In this document: piece by piece, positions 11,950-22,490 of the stretch
Layout: every line of letters starts with the position of its first letter
How positions within the stretch are numbered: the stretch's first letter is position 1
Assembly (NCBI RefSeq): GCF_003945595.2
Contig: NW_024103452.1
Coordinates: 5,551,555 to 5,615,554, forward strand
Direction: 5' to 3'
Origin: Pipra filicauda
Taxonomy: Eukaryota; Chordata; Aves; Passeriformes; Pipridae
DNA: 64,000 bases
Position numbers and translations under genes: made by a program
The notes under the pieces: generated by a model
What the model was told of the DNA's origin: nothing
What the model saw: the letters and a program-made list of their open reading frames with translations, nothing else
Databases searched by the model: none

Positions 11950-12564
11950 TTTTTCAAATTAAAATCCAGCTGCGTCCTGGGGTGCATCAGGCACAGCATC
12001 CCCACACGACGCAGGGACATAATTGTCCTGCTCTGCTGTGTGCTGGTGTGGCCTCACCTCGAGCCCTTTGTGCAGTTTTGGGTGCCTCAGCATAGGAAGG
12101 ATATAAAGCCACTAGAAAGCATTCAAAGGAGAGCCACAAAGATGGTGAATGTTCTAGAAGGGAAGCCATATGAGGAGCGGCTGAGGTCACTGGCTTGTTC
12201 AGCCTGGAGAAGCAGAGACTGAGGGGAGACCTTATGGTGGTCTGTAGCTTCCTCATGAGGGGAAGTGGAGGGGTGTGACATCTCTTCTCTGTGGTGACCA
12301 GTGACAGGACTTGAAGGAATGGTCTGAAGCTGTGTCAGGGGACGTTTAGGCTGGATATTAGGAAAAGGTTCTTCACCCAGAGGGAACAGGCTCCCCAGTG
12401 AAGAGGTCACAGCTTCAAGCCTTACAGAGGTCAAGGAGCATTTGGACAATGTTCTTAGACACATGATGTGACTCTTCAGGTTATCCTGTGCAGGGCCAAG
12501 AGCTGGACTAAATAATCCTTGTGGATTCCTTCCAACTCAGGATATTCTATGATTCTGTGATTCT
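11950..12564 (+). mobile_element. CR1 LINE with intact 3' terminus
   Basis: Plus-strand CR1 covering the C-terminal thumb of the ORF2 reverse transcriptase and the whole 3' UTR. A frame at 11947-12222 encodes recognisable CR1 residues such as LGCIRHSIPTRRRDI, VRPHLE-like VWPHLEPFVQFWVPQ and the RRATKM box, then breaks. Downstream are TTCAGCCTGGAGAAGCAGAG, GGATATTAGGAAAAGGTTCT and CTTGTGGATTCCTTCCAACT, ending in the diagnostic ATTCTATGATTCTGTGATTC repeats at about 12564. The subfamily differs from the GATGATCTTTAAGGTCCC type seen at 36.6 kb. It is 5' truncated and frameshifted, so inactive. Confidence 0.95.
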
Positions 12565-15500
12565 CAAACTCATGTTTAAGAAAAGAATTTATATTCCTCA
12601 TGGAAGAAGCTATTTGTCATCATATGTGCCAATAATGAATGAGAGAGGCAGATAAAGAAACAAAATATCAAACAAGGGAAAATCATTATCTGTTAGACAT
12701 GCTGAATGACTTGGGCATGTGCATGTTGCATTCTTACCTAGTGGGAAGTTTGCTAGTGTAAGCAGCTTGGACATAAGGCTTCCTCCCACCTCAAGCATTG
12801 CTGAGGGCTGGGAAGGATACTGCAGGGTGGCTCAAACAGGGCCAGTAAGCCATTACACTCCCATATTAGGAACTAATTAGAAACTATTAGGGACTAATAA
12901 GAACAAATTAGGAACTGTTAGGAACTAAAGTTATTCTCCTTCAAACCCAGTCTCTTTCAATTTGGTGTGTTCAGGCACAAATGTGCAAGGTTGACTTTTC
13001 AAAGATGTTTCTTTTTGTTGATCTGACAAAAGCATGGACCCTTGGGAGTGATATTCTGAGCTAAACTGAATTTCCTGACAATATTAATAACAACCTCTGA
13101 AATATCATTTGATGCTCACTTAGAATGTATGTAAATATTAAGCTGAAAACTTCACATGATCTTCCATTCATCTATTCCACAGAAATGTCATTGGTGAAAT
13201 GTTAATAGAATGTGACAAAATACTTAAGCCAGAAAACTCATGGGACAAATTAAGGCCACTTGACTTTTCCCAACCACTGTAATAACTACTGAAACACTGG
13301 CAGAGCCAGAGGAAGATTTTGTGTTGCTCTAGGGACATCACAGTGTGGTCTATTGAAAATAGCTTTATGATTCCTGGCTGACCTCAGGTTTCCAAATTAC
13401 TTTGTAAGATGCTATCAAAAGTAAAGCTTCTGAAAGGGAAGAAAATTGAAACAAGTACTGGGGAGACTTTGTAAATGTTCTGTAAATCTTGCTTCTGGCT
13501 TTTGTGGTTGTTCCCAATTTCCAAAGATGTTTAAAAGTAGGAGAAACAGCTTTAGGTTGTGAGATGAACTTCAACTAACAGGCATTGCAAAATCTTCATC
13601 AGCTAATTTACTTACACAGTCTTACCTGTTTGTTGTCTTTTTGTTTTTTGGTTTTTTTTCCAAGTGTATAATATATCTCTTCCAACATCTAACATTAAAT
13701 ACAGACATATTTCAGAGAAGCAACTATTTTCACTTACATTTGTCCTAAGCTAGAGTTCAATCCATTGCTCCTGATCTGATAGAGAACTGGAAGTACACCA
13801 TTCATCCAAGTATTCACAGGTTGTAAAAGCAAATATGAAGGCAGAATAAAGCACTTCCTCCACAGCATTAATTTTTGAAAGGAATGATTCTGAAAGGTGT
13901 CCACAAGAAGCAGAAACTGACTGAAAGATAAAAGCCAACACCACATGCATCCATACATAGGTACAGAAGAGATGGATCAGAGGCAACCAAACAGGAACAG
14001 ATACCTCCATTTATCTCTTGCAGTGAAACAGAGTACAGATGAAACTTGGCATCAGTCTGAAAGGATGGTTTGAAGTTAATCTATACAAAGTCCTGAGAGA
14101 GAAAAAAAAAACAACAATCCATGAAAAAAAAAACAACCCACGGCATAAACAGATCAGCATGCAGTGAGAGAAGAGAAAAGCTCTACCTAGGAGTCTGATA
14201 CAATTTGTAAAAAAACATTAGTTACAAGCCAAGATAACTTGAAAGGTGGGAAGTAACAATAGATTCTGTTAAATCTGCACCCGGAAACAGAGGTAAGGAC
14301 CTCCAAACACACCAAAAAATGGCCTTTATCAGCATCTCTGAAACATTTTATTGATGTAATAATGAGAAAAAAAATTCAATATCATTGACATCAAGCATAA
14401 ATAATCAAAGATGAGAATAAATATTTGTGGGTATTGAGGTGGTCATGGGATTTATAAATGATACAGATTATTCACACAAAAAAGAATCCCTTAAAAACCT
14501 GATACTATTTAACTTAAGAAGGAAGCAGTCATGAGTTTCTTATCTACCAATTAATTGCATCTGCAGAGCTCTTCACTTGATACAAACCACTTTTTTTTTT
14601 TTGCTTATCCTCCTCTGACCTTAGAAACAAGATTCCTTATCAGTCCCTAGTGCAATTTGCAAGGTGTAGTGCAGATGTAATTAAAGGTTATATAATTAAA
14701 AAGAGATTGCACTTAAATCACTATATTGTTACCATTTCTCATGCAGAGTTTTCTTTATAAAACTGTAGAGTTTTAACTCACATATGTAACTTTATTCTAA
14801 TCCACATCTCTATGCACATCTGCAGTATGTCAGGGACAGAGATTTTTGTCCCCATAAAATTCTCAAGTACAAGTTGTTGAAGAGAGTATGAAAACTTCTT
14901 TTACTTGGGGGAGGCTTTTTCTTTCAGGTCACCTAGTGAAGTTAGTGAAAATAGCACTATAATAAAATTCAACATTTTGTGCTCATCATCACAAAGTCAA
15001 AATATCTTTTTGATGTGTCCAGCAATCGTCACAATTTTAGAGTTGGTCACAAACACGATCCTAATGATTGGTTGGGCTGAGACAAGGAAATATTTACAGC
15101 ATCCACCTGTGGGCACCTAACTTTGAGGGCTGAATCACTAGGGCTAACTCTGGTTAGCTCTGGTCTCCCAGGGGCTCCCAGGAGGAAGCAACACAGCATC
15201 TTCAAATAGTGTTTCAGAGAAGGAACCTGAATGTTCTAAAACAGTATGAAGGAAAGGCAGAGGCCTGATTTTTGTCGTGGTAAACCTGCCCCACCACTTC
15301 TACCCTGTCCTTCTCAGTGCAAACAAGACTCTCTTAAGCCCCACTGGGACGTGTCTGATCCTCAGAGCTGGGGCTGCAGCACAGACTCTGTTAGACCAGA
15401 GAAGGGCATTGCTTCAGCTCCCGAGCCCTGCTGTCACCCCAAGCTTAGACTCGGGCAATTAACTTTGTGTTAAGCAGACAATGAAAATGTGACCATTCAG

Positions 15501-15608
15501 AGCAACCAGAAAGGAAACAAAAATACTGGTGTTTTACAGTCTGTATCACATCTAAACAAATAGTATGCTTACCTTAGGCCAGTGCCACCACTGGTCCAGG
15601 TGAGTGAA
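12565..15608. other. Unique AT-rich non-coding DNA
   Basis: No gene recognised. Open frames reach only 86 codons (13750-14010, minus). It holds a degenerate TTAGGAACTAA array at 12865-12928, A runs near 14102-14138, a T run near 14591 and a small hairpin (GCTAAC-TCTG-GTTAGC) near 15142-15157. A GC-richer pocket at 15150-15450 has overlapping short frames but nothing recognisable. Confidence 0.55.
12865..12928. repeat. Degenerate TTAGGAACTAA tandem array
   Basis: Five or six imperfect units built on TTAGGAACTAA (variants TTAGAAACTAT, TTAGGGACTAA, TTAGGAACTGT) lie in direct succession. The unit size drifts between 10 and 12 bases. It resembles a tiny decaying minisatellite. It is not telomeric: the TTAGGG-like start of one unit is a coincidence within a longer, different unit. 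Confidence 0.75.
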
Positions 15609-16115
15609 TCAGAGAACCATAGGATGGCTGAGGTTGGAAGACAGCTCTCAAGGTCATCTTATCCAGTCCCTTGATCAACCAGGGCCACTTAGAGCTCATT
15701 GCCCAGGACAGTGTCCAAACAGTTTTTTTGTACATCTAAAGATGGAAACTCCACAGCTTCTATGAGCAGGCTGTTCCTGTGCTCAGTCACTCTCACCATG
15801 ACTGGTCCTGTCACTGGGCACTACCAAAAGAGCCTGTCTGCACCCTCTTTGCTCCCTGTCATTAGTTATGTATATACATTATAAGATACCCCATGAACGT
15901 CCTCTTTTCCCGGCTAAAAAGTCCAACTCTCTCAGCCTTTCCTCACGTGTGAGATGTTTTAATCCTTTAATCAGCTTTTCTTTTATTATACATGCACTTA
16001 TAGAGCCCCTTCTTATAGTCTTTTATATCCCTGGCCAGATTCAATTCGATTTGGCCTTAAATTTTCCTAACTTCATCCTTGCTTCCACCCTTGGTATGCT
16101 TCCTTTTTGTGTTTC
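15609..16115 (-). mobile_element. Internally deleted CR1 LINE (minus strand)
   Basis: Two collinear CR1 pieces lie in minus orientation. From 15609 to about 15985 is the 3' end: ATGGCTGAGGTTGGAAGACA, CAAGGTCATCTTATCCAGTC, CTCTCAGCCTTTCCTCACGT and CCTTTAATCAGC are reverse complements of CR1 3' UTR and C-terminal ORF2. From about 15995 to 16115 is a segment from the linker between endonuclease and reverse transcriptase: CACTTATAGAGCCCCTTCTT, CCCTGGCCAGATTCAATTCG and TTTTCCTAACTTCATCCTTG. It matches the CR1 region encoding KAK-x-LELNLA-x-D-x-KGNKKGFY. The reverse-transcriptase core between them is missing, so one element probably suffered a deletion of well over 1 kb. Two separate insertions are the alternative. 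Confidence 0.8.
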
Positions 16116-19100
16116 AGTTTGGAAAAGAAGTCAATCCTATGTCCAGATGTAGTTTACATACTTTACGCGGTTGAGTAGTTAAATTGTACCTATTTATACC
16201 ACAACTGAGTTTAGGATGCTGTGTGTTTGAAATACCACTGCCTCCACCAATAAAATATTACGTAGTTTGAGAAAATGTCAGGTATAAGCACGAACATCTG
16301 CAAAGCACAGGTCAAATGGTAGTTACCTTCACTGTAGATGCTAAAAGCTGGATTTCTTTTATGTTTTATTTCTGTGTTTCTAAAGCAGGTGGTGTGCAGT
16401 GTTTATGTTTTAAAACTCTACCCACATGAATTGAGCAGCATGAAATTTGCATATATGAGTTTTACAGATGTTTTTATTCAAGAAAATCAACTCTTACAGG
16501 CCTTCCATGAGCAGATATCGGGGTATACAATTTAATTAAATATGTTTATTTTTCAATTATTTATGAGTTAATATACAAAATAATAATCATAACCACAAAA
16601 AAGACCCTTTTTTTTAAAGGAAATTTTAAAATAGTGATTTACAAAATATAATCTTCAATACCACTTGTACTATGCTCCTTGAAGCTCACTGTTCAATTGT
16701 CAACATCCAAAGTCCAGGTATTTGTTAAATGTGATTGTTATCCAATGACACAACAGTGTAATTACTTTGAGTTCTTAGAAAGAGTTTGGATTGTTTATAA
16801 GATCAATTCTTGCCTGTCAAAACAAGAAAGGAAATTAATAAAATTAAAGGCAGTTAGGACAGAGTTGCATATAGAATATTAACAAAAGAAGCACTTGCTA
16901 ACAAAATTATCACAATTAATAGGAAGCAACTGATCACCAAGAGAAGACAGTGATATAGGATTATTGCTGCAGAATTATGTCCAGTGTAATGAAACAAAAA
17001 AACCCCAAACCGAACCCAAACAAAAAAAAACCCAAAACCAAACCCCAAACCAAACCAGAAAATGTCTAGCCACACTATTTTACCTTACAGAGATTATATC
17101 TGTGCTTATATGTGCCAAATGAGGTCTATGAGTGAAGAGCTAAGTGGAGTTTCTACCAGTTAAGTAAAGCCCAGGATCTAATGTAATTTTTAAATCTGAT
17201 TCATCATTCCTTTTCCCTCTTGGGAACATGGTGTGGTTTCCTTTTCTTTACTGATCAATACCAAAAGCAACTGACAGCAAGCATATGCACGGCTTTAGCT
17301 GTGACATCTCAGGTTTGATCAAGACAAGCACAAAACATCAGACATAAAATGCATCCTTCATGCTGACCCTTCAGACTGATGATTCAAGGACCTTCTGCAG
17401 GACCTGAATATGTGCATATTTAAGGCAATTATATTTTCCTTATGTCATATGTAGACATGAATTCCTTCAGTCACAAACCAGCCCACAATAGAAATACTGA
17501 CTGTCAGAAGATAACTCAAAATTCATGCCTGCAAGAGAAAAGCTATTTTCTCATCTCCAGAAAGTCATCACTTGTGCTGAGTAACACTATTTTAAATATT
17601 TATTTCCTTCCCTTTCTTTACTGACTGTAGTTTCTGCTTTTTATTTTATTGAAAGAAGTTTCTTGAAAGTTTGAAGTTTCTTTTAAAGATATCTTTCTAA
17701 GTCCATATCAAAAAGAAACAATTAAATTCCTCTGTAAAATGGAAGAGGTTTTAGCAATAAATCATTGAGACTGTAAAGCTAAAGACCTTTACTGCTTATT
17801 TACATTTTCCTAAAAATCAATCTTTAAATTACAATGAATCTTTGTCATTATAAGGGCTGGGCAGATGCAGCACATTAAAGAAGATATATTTATACTCCCC
17901 TCTGAATTTTGTTTTTCAGTCCATGGTTACTTTCCACTGCAAACAGCATCTGCATCAGAAATGAATATAACTCAGCAGTTACTCATTATTAATTTTTAGC
18001 AATTATATTTCTGACAATTCTGCTATCTAGGCATAACGCTGGTTTATAACATATGGCAGTGTCTGCCCTCAGTCTGACTTTTAAGTTCATACTGGCATCA
18101 CCTTGTGTTGACTCCCAATCTACTTATCATGGAGCAGAAATATTTCCTGCTTATCTCTCTGCTGGGAGCCAATGATACACCAGAAGTTAAACTGAGGATA
18201 TGCTGTTCTAGTATATATATGATATAAAACATTTGATGATAATGATAAATGATAAACATTTCCAGAATTAAAAACCCTTTACTGAGTTAAAAAAATAACA
18301 GATGCCAAATATATACCAACTAATAGATGTTCTCAGACTATGTTCTTATTTCTTGCTTATTTTGTCAGTTGTCTCAGTGTGAACTGCAGTACCTCCTTTC
18401 ATTCTCCTATCTGAGCAAAGCACCAGGGTGGTTTGCATCTGTAAAAGCAGAGACGACTTACCAGTTTTGAACTATTTCTAATTCTCTTTGACTTTGCTAG
18501 TTTTCAAGGAATTTCATTACATCCAATAAGGAATAAATGTTTAAGGAAGCAAGAAGCTGTGCACATCCTCGATGCACAATTAATGATTCCCTGTAGAACA
18601 CATTTTAACCTCATGAAAGTGAACCTGAGTGGCCAAACAGATGACTGATGTAAAGCCAGTTCTTAGAAATGGGTATAGAAGGAGAAGTGCATGGAAAGGA
18701 TAGAGTGGAGGAAGTTGTACAACAGCTCTGCAAGCTCCATGTGCAGAATGAGTAGTTGATCACTGCTACTATCATTTAAGTAAAATTTACAAAAGGTAGA
18801 GGCAAACCTAAAAAATTGAGAATAAGGATTAAGCACTCAAAATGGTCATAAATCTATATTACACTGAGGAAAATAAGGGAAGAAAAGGAAAAGAATAATA
18901 TTTTGGAGCTGATAGAAAAGAAAAAATGTATGAGGAAGGGAGTCTTAGGGTCTTTAAATATCCTGTTGTCTTTCTATTCATTATAGTCATGTTCATTTCC
19001 AGATATGTGAAGTTTTTGTATCCTCTGCTGAGTGATTGAAATCAAAACATGCATTGAAATCTTCCACCTAAAGGTGCTCATACTGACATTGTTTAGAAAA

Positions 19101-19980
19101 GACAAAGTTATCAAGCTGAGACAGTGTGAAGAACACATCAGGTCTGTGAATTTCTCATCTTTCACTTGGCCTTAAAAAAAAAAAAAGCTACATTGTCAGG
19201 GACAATAAAAGCAAGGGAAGGCTTGAAAAACAAGCCCCTTGTTGGGTCGATAAAACTCTCATAAAGCATTATTTTTATGACTGGTAGGAACTTAGGAATT
19301 GTCATTCTGGGCCAGGTGAATATTTTTTCTCAGCCAGTAGCACGTTTCATGTGTTTCAAAGAGAGTTAAAAGAAGGCTCATGAGGAAAATTCCTAGCTAA
19401 CATTTTCCTTTAATGGTTATCTTATAGCTATCCCAGGTCATTTAATTTTCATTATCCACATGATTGTCCGGTTCTTGTTTAAACTCTGCTATTTTTGACA
19501 GTGATTTTCATGAGAGTGTTGTTCCTTGTGAGAAAAATATAAACATGCTTTGAAAATTTAGATTCCACTGTTTGTTATTGGAAGCCTCCTGCTTCTTGAA
19601 TGGTGGTAGAGAATAATAATGGGCCGAAATCTAGATTGAACAAACTTGCAAATAAAGTAGCAAACTAGGATTTTATACACCTGGCACTCCTGAGGATACT
19701 CTTCATGGCCTTTGCTAAGTATTGAAATACCTCTGAGACTTAATATTTAAACATCTACATGTTTATTTTGTTATCTTTAGCTATATGTTAATTGCCTAAT
19801 TTGGATGCAATAATTACTCAAGGATTCTCCCCATTCATGTCATATAACTTCCATACATAATTTTTGTGTTATGCTCTGCCTTTTGCAGAGTAGATGAAAA
19901 ATTTTCCTAGTTAGGGATTCCCTAGTGTGGCATTTGTCTCTGGAGTGAACAATGTCACAAACTTAAGGAAAAAAGAATTC
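16116..19980. other. Unique AT-rich non-coding DNA
   Basis: No gene recognised; the longest open frame (16854-17075, minus) is a low-complexity artefact of the AAACC tract at 16996-17058. Apart from that tract and an A12 run near 19172 the sequence looks unique. Intergenic or intronic. Confidence 0.55.
16996..17058. repeat. C/A-rich low-complexity tract
   Basis: The plus strand is almost purely A and C with irregular CCAAAC and CCCCAAA units (for example AACCCCAAACCGAACCCAAA). The minus strand is correspondingly G/T-rich and contains four tracts of three or four G separated by 8- to 13-base T-rich loops. The minus strand could form a weak G-quadruplex. Units are too irregular to be an interstitial telomere, which would show CCCTAA. 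Confidence 0.75.
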
Positions 19981-20274
19981 TCTGGTGAGCAGTGATAGGA
20001 CCTGTGGAAACAACATGAAGCTGTGTCAGGGGAGGTTTAGGTTGGATATTAGAAACAGGTTTTTCACCCAGAGGGTGGTTGAGCACTGGAACAGGCTCCC
20101 CAGGGAAGTAGTCATGGCATCAAGCCTGACAGAGTTCAGGAAGCATTTTGACAATGCTCTCAGACATATGGAATGAGTTTTGGGGCTGTCCTGTCAGGGA
20201 CATGAGATGGACTTGATGATCCTTGTGGGTCCCTTCCAACTCAAGATTCTAAAATCAGATTATATGATTCTAAA
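19981..20274 (+). mobile_element. CR1 LINE 3' end (plus strand)
   Basis: Landmarks are GAAGCTGTGTCAGGGGAGGT, GGTTGGATATTAGAAACAGG, TTTCACCCAGAGGGTGGTTG, GGAACAGGCTCCCCAGGGAA and CTTGTGGGTCCCTTCCAACT. A short frame (19985-20176) still encodes the CR1 ORF2 C-terminus, including [20 protein letters not shown] and NRLPREVV. The terminal repeat is degraded to ATTATATGATTCTAAAAT. It belongs to the same broad subfamily as the 12.5-kb copy, is severely 5' truncated and is inactive. Confidence 0.95.
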
Positions 20275-21100
20275 ATTAGTGCAAATGTAGTGATGTCTTG
20301 CCTCAGTGAAACCCACAGGTAAAGTCTACAAGACTTAAAAGTGACACATCCGCTATTCTGGAGCAAATGTGGTTTAGAAATCTGCTAGTTGGTCCTTTCA
20401 ATGGATGTCCCCATTTTATGAGCTATGGAGAACCAGACAACACTATGAATCAGCTCATCATGGTTTCAGAGGTCACTCATATGCCATCCCTCCTTCCATG
20501 GTAGGATAGTTTAACTGCCTTTCACCTTTTCTCATTGTAACTATTCTTTTCTAGACATTCTGGGAAGGTACACCTCAAATAGCCTGAACAATTGCTTGTA
20601 ACAGTCTCCATTAGTGGAAGTTATGTGGCTTGCATTGTGTGTGTTTCATGGATGATCTCTGTCCTACAGGACTATGCTTTGTTTGCTAGGTCTGTCAAAA
20701 TTCTGGGAAAGTAAATTCTTAACCAGAATCATCCATCAAGTGTGTTTTTCCTTTGGTTTAGCAATTTAAGGTTGTTTGTGGCACTTAAAGAGCTCTGTCT
20801 GCTTTCATTCTCTCATTAAATAAATGGGTTTTCATTTGTGCTTTATTCTTTATGAATCAGAGTAATGCATATTTAATAATAATAATATATTGCTTTGATT
20901 CATACTAAATAACATGAAAGGGTTTTGGTTAAGTCATTTATTTGTTTGATGAGTTTTTTGCTAACTGAAAGGGTTTGAACAAAAGAAATGTCTGCCAGAG
21001 CCAGGCTAGTGAAGTATGTTTGAGGTGGAATTATTCAGATACTGACTGAAGATTTATCTTATTCTAGGAACTAAAGGGTCCCTAACTGAAAAATACAGTC
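20275..21100. other. Unique non-coding DNA
   Basis: AT-rich, no open frame of note, no recognised repeat apart from a short TAATAATAATAATA run near 20873. Nothing further is visible. Confidence 0.55.
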
Positions 21101-21102
21101 AC

Positions 21103-21594
21103 TTAAAATGTCTTGTTAGGGCAGGCGCATACCATCATGTCAGGTGTCAGGAATAGCAAGAGGAAGGATGCTCTTAGAAGATAAGTCAGGAGCCACAGAC
21201 ATCCTGATGGAGAGGGCACAGTTTTGAGGCATCTGAAAGGAGCAGAACTGGTGACAGCCATGAGCCTTCTAGAGCTGTTGGGAGGAGCTGTAGAAGCTGT
21301 ACCCCCATGGGAAAGCACCAGAGAATGGTGTCCCATGGAGGAAAAAAAGGGTGGACATGAGTGTTTAGGGTAAGCCCCTGCAGCTGTGGTCAGTTGTGTT
21401 GCCTCAGTCCGAGTCATAGTTGAGCAGCAGAGCCAGCTGGGTCCCCTCTCAGTGCTGCCACCTATTTCTGGCCTCCCCACAGTTAAGGGGGAGCTCAGCA
21501 CAAGCCCTGTCTTGGTTGGCCATGGCACTGTGCTGGGAGACTGTCCCTGGTGTGCCTGCAGCCCTGGCAATATAAACGTTTTGCACTGCCTCAT
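21103..21594 (-). other. Longest open frame in window, unrecognised
   Basis: A 163-codon frame on the minus strand opens at an ATG (21592-21594) and lies in a GC-richer pocket (about 21100-21600). The predicted product is rich in Ser, Thr and Pro in its first two thirds and has a hydrophobic stretch near residues 132-152 (WLLTYLLRASFLLLFL) that could span a membrane. I recognise no domain. A 71-codon frame overlaps it on the plus strand. No splice, CpG island or polyadenylation context marks it as a gene. A chance frame in GC-richer DNA is the simplest reading; a lineage-specific or lncRNA-borne ORF cannot be excluded. Confidence 0.2.
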
Positions 21595-22474
21595 GGTTTG
21601 ATGTGTTATTTGTCCTTCCCCTTCCCTGCTTATTTTGATTCAGTTTCTTACCTGAAAAGTTATCTTACAGATTAACTTAGAGACCACTTTACTTTAATTG
21701 TAACAATGGTCATAGAGAGAGTGCTTGTTGTTTTGATGACAAAAATGTACCCAAAACAGCGCTCAACACAAAATATATGTAATGTATAAGTGCATTATAG
21801 CAGGACTGAAGTGCCTGCGAAATACTCCACAGTCAAGGGTTTATAGGTACTGCTTTGGATGCTTTAAAAATGAAACTGTTTAGAAATCAGGACTCATTTG
21901 TACTTAATTAAAACACATAACTTAAGCTGGTGAAAAAGCTACTTAAGCTTTTTATAGTCTTGATCTACCTTTGAGGAAAAGAGACAATTTACATGACTGT
22001 AAAGGATGTCAAGTGGCCTGTGCTGTCTGCATCTGTGTCTGTGATACACATGCAGAATTGGCACTGCACACCAGTGTGTCCAGTTACCCGGGACAACATT
22101 GTACCTGAATAACTGAATCATTTCACTTTGAGGAGTTCATTGTTTTTAACATAGCCTTCAAAAGCTAAAAATCTGCTCTACTCTTCCCAAGTCAGGCTCT
22201 TTTCTGCAGGCTGTCCGGCATATCTGTGGGAGCAGACCAGAGCAGATCAGAACCAACTCAGAAGCTCTCTCCTCTTCAGGGAAGCCCTGCCTTGGAGTGA
22301 TGGTTGTCATGGACTCTGTTTCCTTCCAGCAGAACTCTTTCAGGAGCTTCAGTTGTAGGAATGTAGAATCCCCGAAGATAGGGGGCTAATGTGTATGTCT
22401 CAAACACCGATGTCCAGATGGCTCTGGAGCTGACCAAGGATTGATATCAGTAGCAGAGAAGGAGGTTGGTGATA

Positions 22475-22490
22475 ACCGACGATTGTCGGT
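22475..22490. repeat. CpG-containing hairpin ACCGAC-GATT-GTCGGT
   Basis: A 6-bp perfect stem with a GATT tetraloop. It keeps three CpG dinucleotides in a region where CpG is otherwise rare. Short enough to be chance. Confidence 0.6.

Noticed and set aside
12865..12928. Interstitial telomeric repeat
   Set aside because: TTAGGG appears once by variation of a TTAGGAACTAA unit; there is no (TTAGGG)n run.
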